From Syntrophomonadaceae bacterium (lineage in GTDB: Bacteria > Bacillota > PH28-bin88): a stretch of DNA of 64,000 bases. The translations under genes were made by a program, and so were the position numbers. Each line of letters begins with the position of its first letter. Within the stretch, counting starts at the first letter, position 1. Under the pieces are notes generated by a model. It was given only the letters and a program-made list of their open reading frames with translations. It did not search any database and was not told where the DNA came from. The stretch is taken from NCBI GenBank assembly GCA_018333865.1, contig JAGXSE010000057.1, forward strand, positions 1 through 64,000. Direction: 5' to 3'. Shown here piece after piece: positions 61,665 through 64,000 of this stretch.

Positions 61665-62934
61665 TGCTAGCACCCCCTGATTGTTTCAATGCATTTTGAA
61701 GATAATGATCAATGGCAATGGCTGCCTTTTGTCCTTCTGCTACTGCCTGCACCACGGTTTTTCCGCCATTGGCCGCATCTCCGGCAAGGTATACCTTGGG
61801 GAGCCCGGCCAGTTTTTTCAGCAGGGGATGCTGGCTCTGGCCTGTCGCAACAATGACCATGTCGGCCGCCAGGTCAAACTCGCTGCCGGGCACCGCTACC
61901 GGCCTTTTTCTGCCTGTTTCGTCTTCAGGGCCAAGTTCCATGGAAATCAGTTTGATCCCAGTTACCTGATCCGTGCCCAAAACCGCTACCGGCGCTGTTA
62001 ACCACCTGAACTCGATGCCCTGGGCTACCGCAAACCGGTATTCTTCCTGCCAGGCCGGCATCTCTGCCAGAGAACGCCTGTAGGCGACAGTCACCTGCCG
62101 GGCTCCGGCCCTTTTGGCGATACAGGCAGCATCCATCGCCGTATTGCCGCCACCGATCACCACAACCTTTGCACCAACGGGAATTTGAGACCCGGTTCCT
62201 AATTTCATCTTGAGGTTATAGGCAGCTAAAAACTTTTCCGCCGGATAAACCCCGCTTAAACCGGCCCCAGGAACTTCCAAGGCCGATGTGCTGCCTAACC
62301 CGCAGCTCACCAGCACGGCATCGTACTCTGCCAGCAAGGTTTCCAGCGGCACATCCCCGCCAACTGTCACACTGTAACGGATATCCCTGACCACTTTTGT
62401 GATGCGGGACAATTCTCGCTCCAGTATTTGGTATTCTAACCGGTAATCTGGAATGCCCCAAAGGGCTGTGCCCCCGGCATCAGGGCCGGCTTCAAAAACA
62501 ACTGCCTCATATCCCTTCTGCATCAGGGCGTAAGCACCGCTTAAACCTGCCGGGCCGGCTCCGATCACCGCCACCTTTTTTCCATTAGGGGGAAGAGGGG
62601 TGGACTCCAGGCCGGCACTTTCCAAGGCAAACTTCTGCAACCGGCCAATATTAATCGCCTCGTCCAGGTTGGCCTGGGTACAGCCTTTGCGGCAGAGCTC
62701 CGCCTGCGGACAGACATCGGCACAGACGGCACCGAAAGCATTGCTTTCATAGATTACTCTGGCCGCCCCGCGCAGATTGCCGGTTTTGATTTTGTGGATA
62801 AAGTCCGGAATCTTGATCTCCGCTGGGCAGCCCTGCACACAGGGAGCGTCATGGCAGTAAAGGCAGCGAGAAGCTTCCCTTAACGCCTGGTAAGGCGACC
62901 AGGCACTAGCTGCCGGCAGATGTGTTTGTTGCAT
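61657..62934 (-). CDS. PreT/GltD-like NAD(P)-dependent flavoprotein with FeS cluster domain
   Basis: The 425-residue electron-input subunit has an N-terminal Cys-rich Fer4-type domain (CLYCHDAPCVQGCPAEIKIPDF, CADVCPQAELCRKGC, about 28-90), the FAD motif VAVIGAGPAGLSGAY (about 125) and the NAD(P) motif VVVIGGGNTAMDAAC (about 262). It is the same layout as PreT, glutamate synthase small subunit and the C-terminal part of YgfK. The ATG at 62934 follows GAGGAG and lies inside the end of the upstream hydroxylase gene (29-bp overlap). Confidence 0.93.
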   Translation of the reverse strand: MQQTHLPAASAWSPYQALREASRCLYCHDAPCVQGCPAEIKIPDFIHKIKTGNLRGAARVIYESNAFGAVCADVCPQAELCRKGCTQANLDEAINIGRLQKFALESAGLESTPLPPNGKKVAVIGAGPAGLSGAYALMQKGYEAVVFEAGPDAGGTALWGIPDYRLEYQILERELSRITKVVRDIRYSVTVGGDVPLETLLAEYDAVLVSCGLGSTSALEVPGAGLSGVYPAEKFLAAYNLKMKLGTGSQIPVGAKVVVIGGGNTAMDAACIAKRAGARQVTVAYRRSLAEMPAWQEEYRFAVAQGIEFRWLTAPVAVLGTDQVTGIKLISMELGPEDETGRKRPVAVPGSEFDLAADMVIVATGQSQHPLLKKLAGLPKVYLAGDAANGGKTVVQAVAEGQKAAIAIDHYLQNALKQSGGASND

Positions 62935-64000
62935 TTTTAATTCCTCCTCTATAAGCCGTATCTTCCAAGGGCAGCCGGAAACGGCGTTTCCCATCCAAAG
63001 CGAAGTACGCAGCTGCAACCGCCGGCGCTGTGGGGATGGAGGAAATCTCTCCGATGCCTTTTGCGCCATAGGCTTTGCCGTCAATATTTTTTTCGATCAA
63101 CACAATTTTGATTTCCGGTACATCGGGAGCCCGCCATAAACCCAATCTCCCCAGAGACTTTATCTGCGGAACACCGCCTGCAAGCGGGAAATCCTCGGTC
63201 AAGGCATAACCCAAACTCATGATGACACCACCCTCGATTTGGCCCTCCAACAAAGTGGGGTTAACAGCCCGGCCAATGTCATAGGCAGCAATAACCTTTT
63301 TCACCTTCCCCAGCTTGTCAAGGATAACGACCTGGGTACCAAAGCTATAGGCCACATGGGTGACCGGATTTTGCTTTTTACTTTGCAAAGGATCGGTGGT
63401 CCCTTGAAATTCGCCATGGTATACCTTGCCTGCCAGCTCTGCTAAAGAATGGGTTGACAGGTCGACAGCCAGCTGTTCGGCTGCCAGGCGTACCGCTTCT
63501 CCGGTAAAAAGGGTCTGCCGGGAAGCTGTTGTAGCTCCGGCATCAGGGGTGGTGGCGGTATCGGCCAAGACAATTTCCACCACTTCCGGAGTCACAGGGG
63601 CTGTTGCGCACAGGATCTGCATTAACACCCCGGCCAACCCCTGTCCAATACAGGCGGCACCGGTGGATAGCTGCACTTTGCCCTTATCGACGGCGATCCT
63701 TGCCCTGCCGGTATCCATCAGGCCAACCCCAATGCCCACATTTTTCATCCCGCAGGCAATCCCGGCATATTGGTTCTGTTCGTATTCGTCTTTTACTGCC
63801 AATAAGGTTTCCCGCAGGTGGACATCGGCTACTCTCTGACCGGTGGCCAGGAGGTCACCCTCAATTAAAGCGTTCCGGTACCTGATCTCCCACGGGCTAA
63901 TCCCGGCTTTTTCCGCCAGGAGATCTAACAGGCTTTCGATGGCAAAAGCTGTCTGGGGCACCCCAAAACCCCGGAAGGCCCCGGAGGGAGGGTTGTTGGT
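62906..64000 (-). CDS. Selenium-type xanthine dehydrogenase, molybdopterin part (5' end beyond the right edge)
   Basis: The frame is open to the window end, so the gene is cut; about 364 codons are visible. Motifs are AFRGFGVPQTAFAIESLLDLLAEK at the edge, GAACIGQGLAGVLMQ, TTPDAGATTASRQTLFTGEA, YDIGRAVNPTLLEGQIEGG and YGAKGIGEISSIPTAPAVAAAYF. The GEISSIPTAPAV ending with DGKRRFRLPLEDT resembles the selenium-dependent xanthine dehydrogenase family rather than the two other large subunits here. In that family selenium is a labile cofactor, not selenocysteine. It is followed by the PreT-like gene. Confidence 0.85.
   Translation of the reverse strand, partial: TNNPPSGAFRGFGVPQTAFAIESLLDLLAEKAGISPWEIRYRNALIEGDLLATGQRVADVHLRETLLAVKDEYEQNQYAGIACGMKNVGIGVGLMDTGRARIAVDKGKVQLSTGAACIGQGLAGVLMQILCATAPVTPEVVEIVLADTATTPDAGATTASRQTLFTGEAVRLAAEQLAVDLSTHSLAELAGKVYHGEFQGTTDPLQSKKQNPVTHVAYSFGTQVVILDKLGKVKKVIAAYDIGRAVNPTLLEGQIEGGVIMSLGYALTEDFPLAGGVPQIKSLGRLGLWRAPDVPEIKIVLIEKNIDGKAYGAKGIGEISSIPTAPAVAAAYFALDGKRRFRLPLEDTAYRGGIKNATNTSAGS

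Noticed and set aside
62906-63961. Taking the frame start at 63961 (GTG) as the true gene start
   Set aside because: The conserved FRGFG sequence just upstream is in frame and the frame stays open to the window edge, so the gene is cut.
62906-64000. Selenocysteine (in-frame TGA) in the selenium-type hydroxylase
   Set aside because: No in-frame TGA in the visible part; selenium in this family is a labile cofactor.

Overview
The window comes from a spore-forming, probably strictly anaerobic Firmicute of class Clostridia, Peptococcaceae/Moorella-like in flavour. The evidence is the yqfC-yqfD-phoH-yqfF-ybeY-dgkA-cdd-era-recO order, two T-box leaders, the dnaG-rpoD pair, the ccpN-yqfL-ppdk group, GGAGG ribosome sites and many GTG/TTG starts. 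Every protein gene except the yibE/F-like gene at 23727 lies on the minus strand, so transcription runs from right to left.

Right to left, about 64000-33000 is one long co-directional purine/nucleobase catabolic island. It holds the end of a selenium-type xanthine dehydrogenase, a PreT-like/PreA-like flavin/FeS pair, the SsnA aminohydrolase, a GntR regulator, carbamate kinase, a complete three-subunit molybdenum hydroxylase, a second molybdopterin subunit split into two genes, a guanine-deaminase-like amidohydrolase, adenine deaminase, two BMP-type nucleoside-binding proteins with an ABC importer (ATPase and two permeases), YgeY, the YgeW carbamoyltransferase, an XRE-cupin regulator, a threonine-synthase-like PLP enzyme, a dihydropyrimidinase-family hydrolase, and the two subunits of L-serine dehydratase. 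The inferred flow is: import nucleosides and bases, deaminate adenine and guanine, oxidise to xanthine/urate, open the rings, recover carbamoyl phosphate as ATP through carbamate kinase, and end in ammonia and pyruvate. This resembles the ygeW-ygeY-ssnA-ygfK-xdhD-hyuA cluster linked to anaerobic urate use. YgeX (diaminopropionate ammonia-lyase) is missing, and a threonine-synthase-like enzyme stands in the place where it might be expected.

About 33000-1 is housekeeping: the yqfC to recO cluster, a YibE/F membrane protein, glyQS under a glycine T-box, ccpN-yqfL-ppdk, a Phd-Uma2 fusion, a GGDEF-EAL-CBS-GGDEF protein, a tautomerase, a dGTPase-like protein, a DUF188 protein, dnaG-rpoD, three tRNA genes, aroF-pheA under an unusual T-box with two antiterminator/terminator modules, trmK-nif3, a zinc-ribbon protein, an RNase H, and the 5' part of the RNase P RNA at the left edge.

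Intergenic DNA is rich in small repeats: a family of about 105 bp bounded by GGGGACA, perfect hairpins with a GGGGACGG core around the XRE-cupin gene, a 124-bp structured element that supplies the end of the preA-like gene, and 42/43-bp palindromic tandem repeats upstream of the GntR gene.
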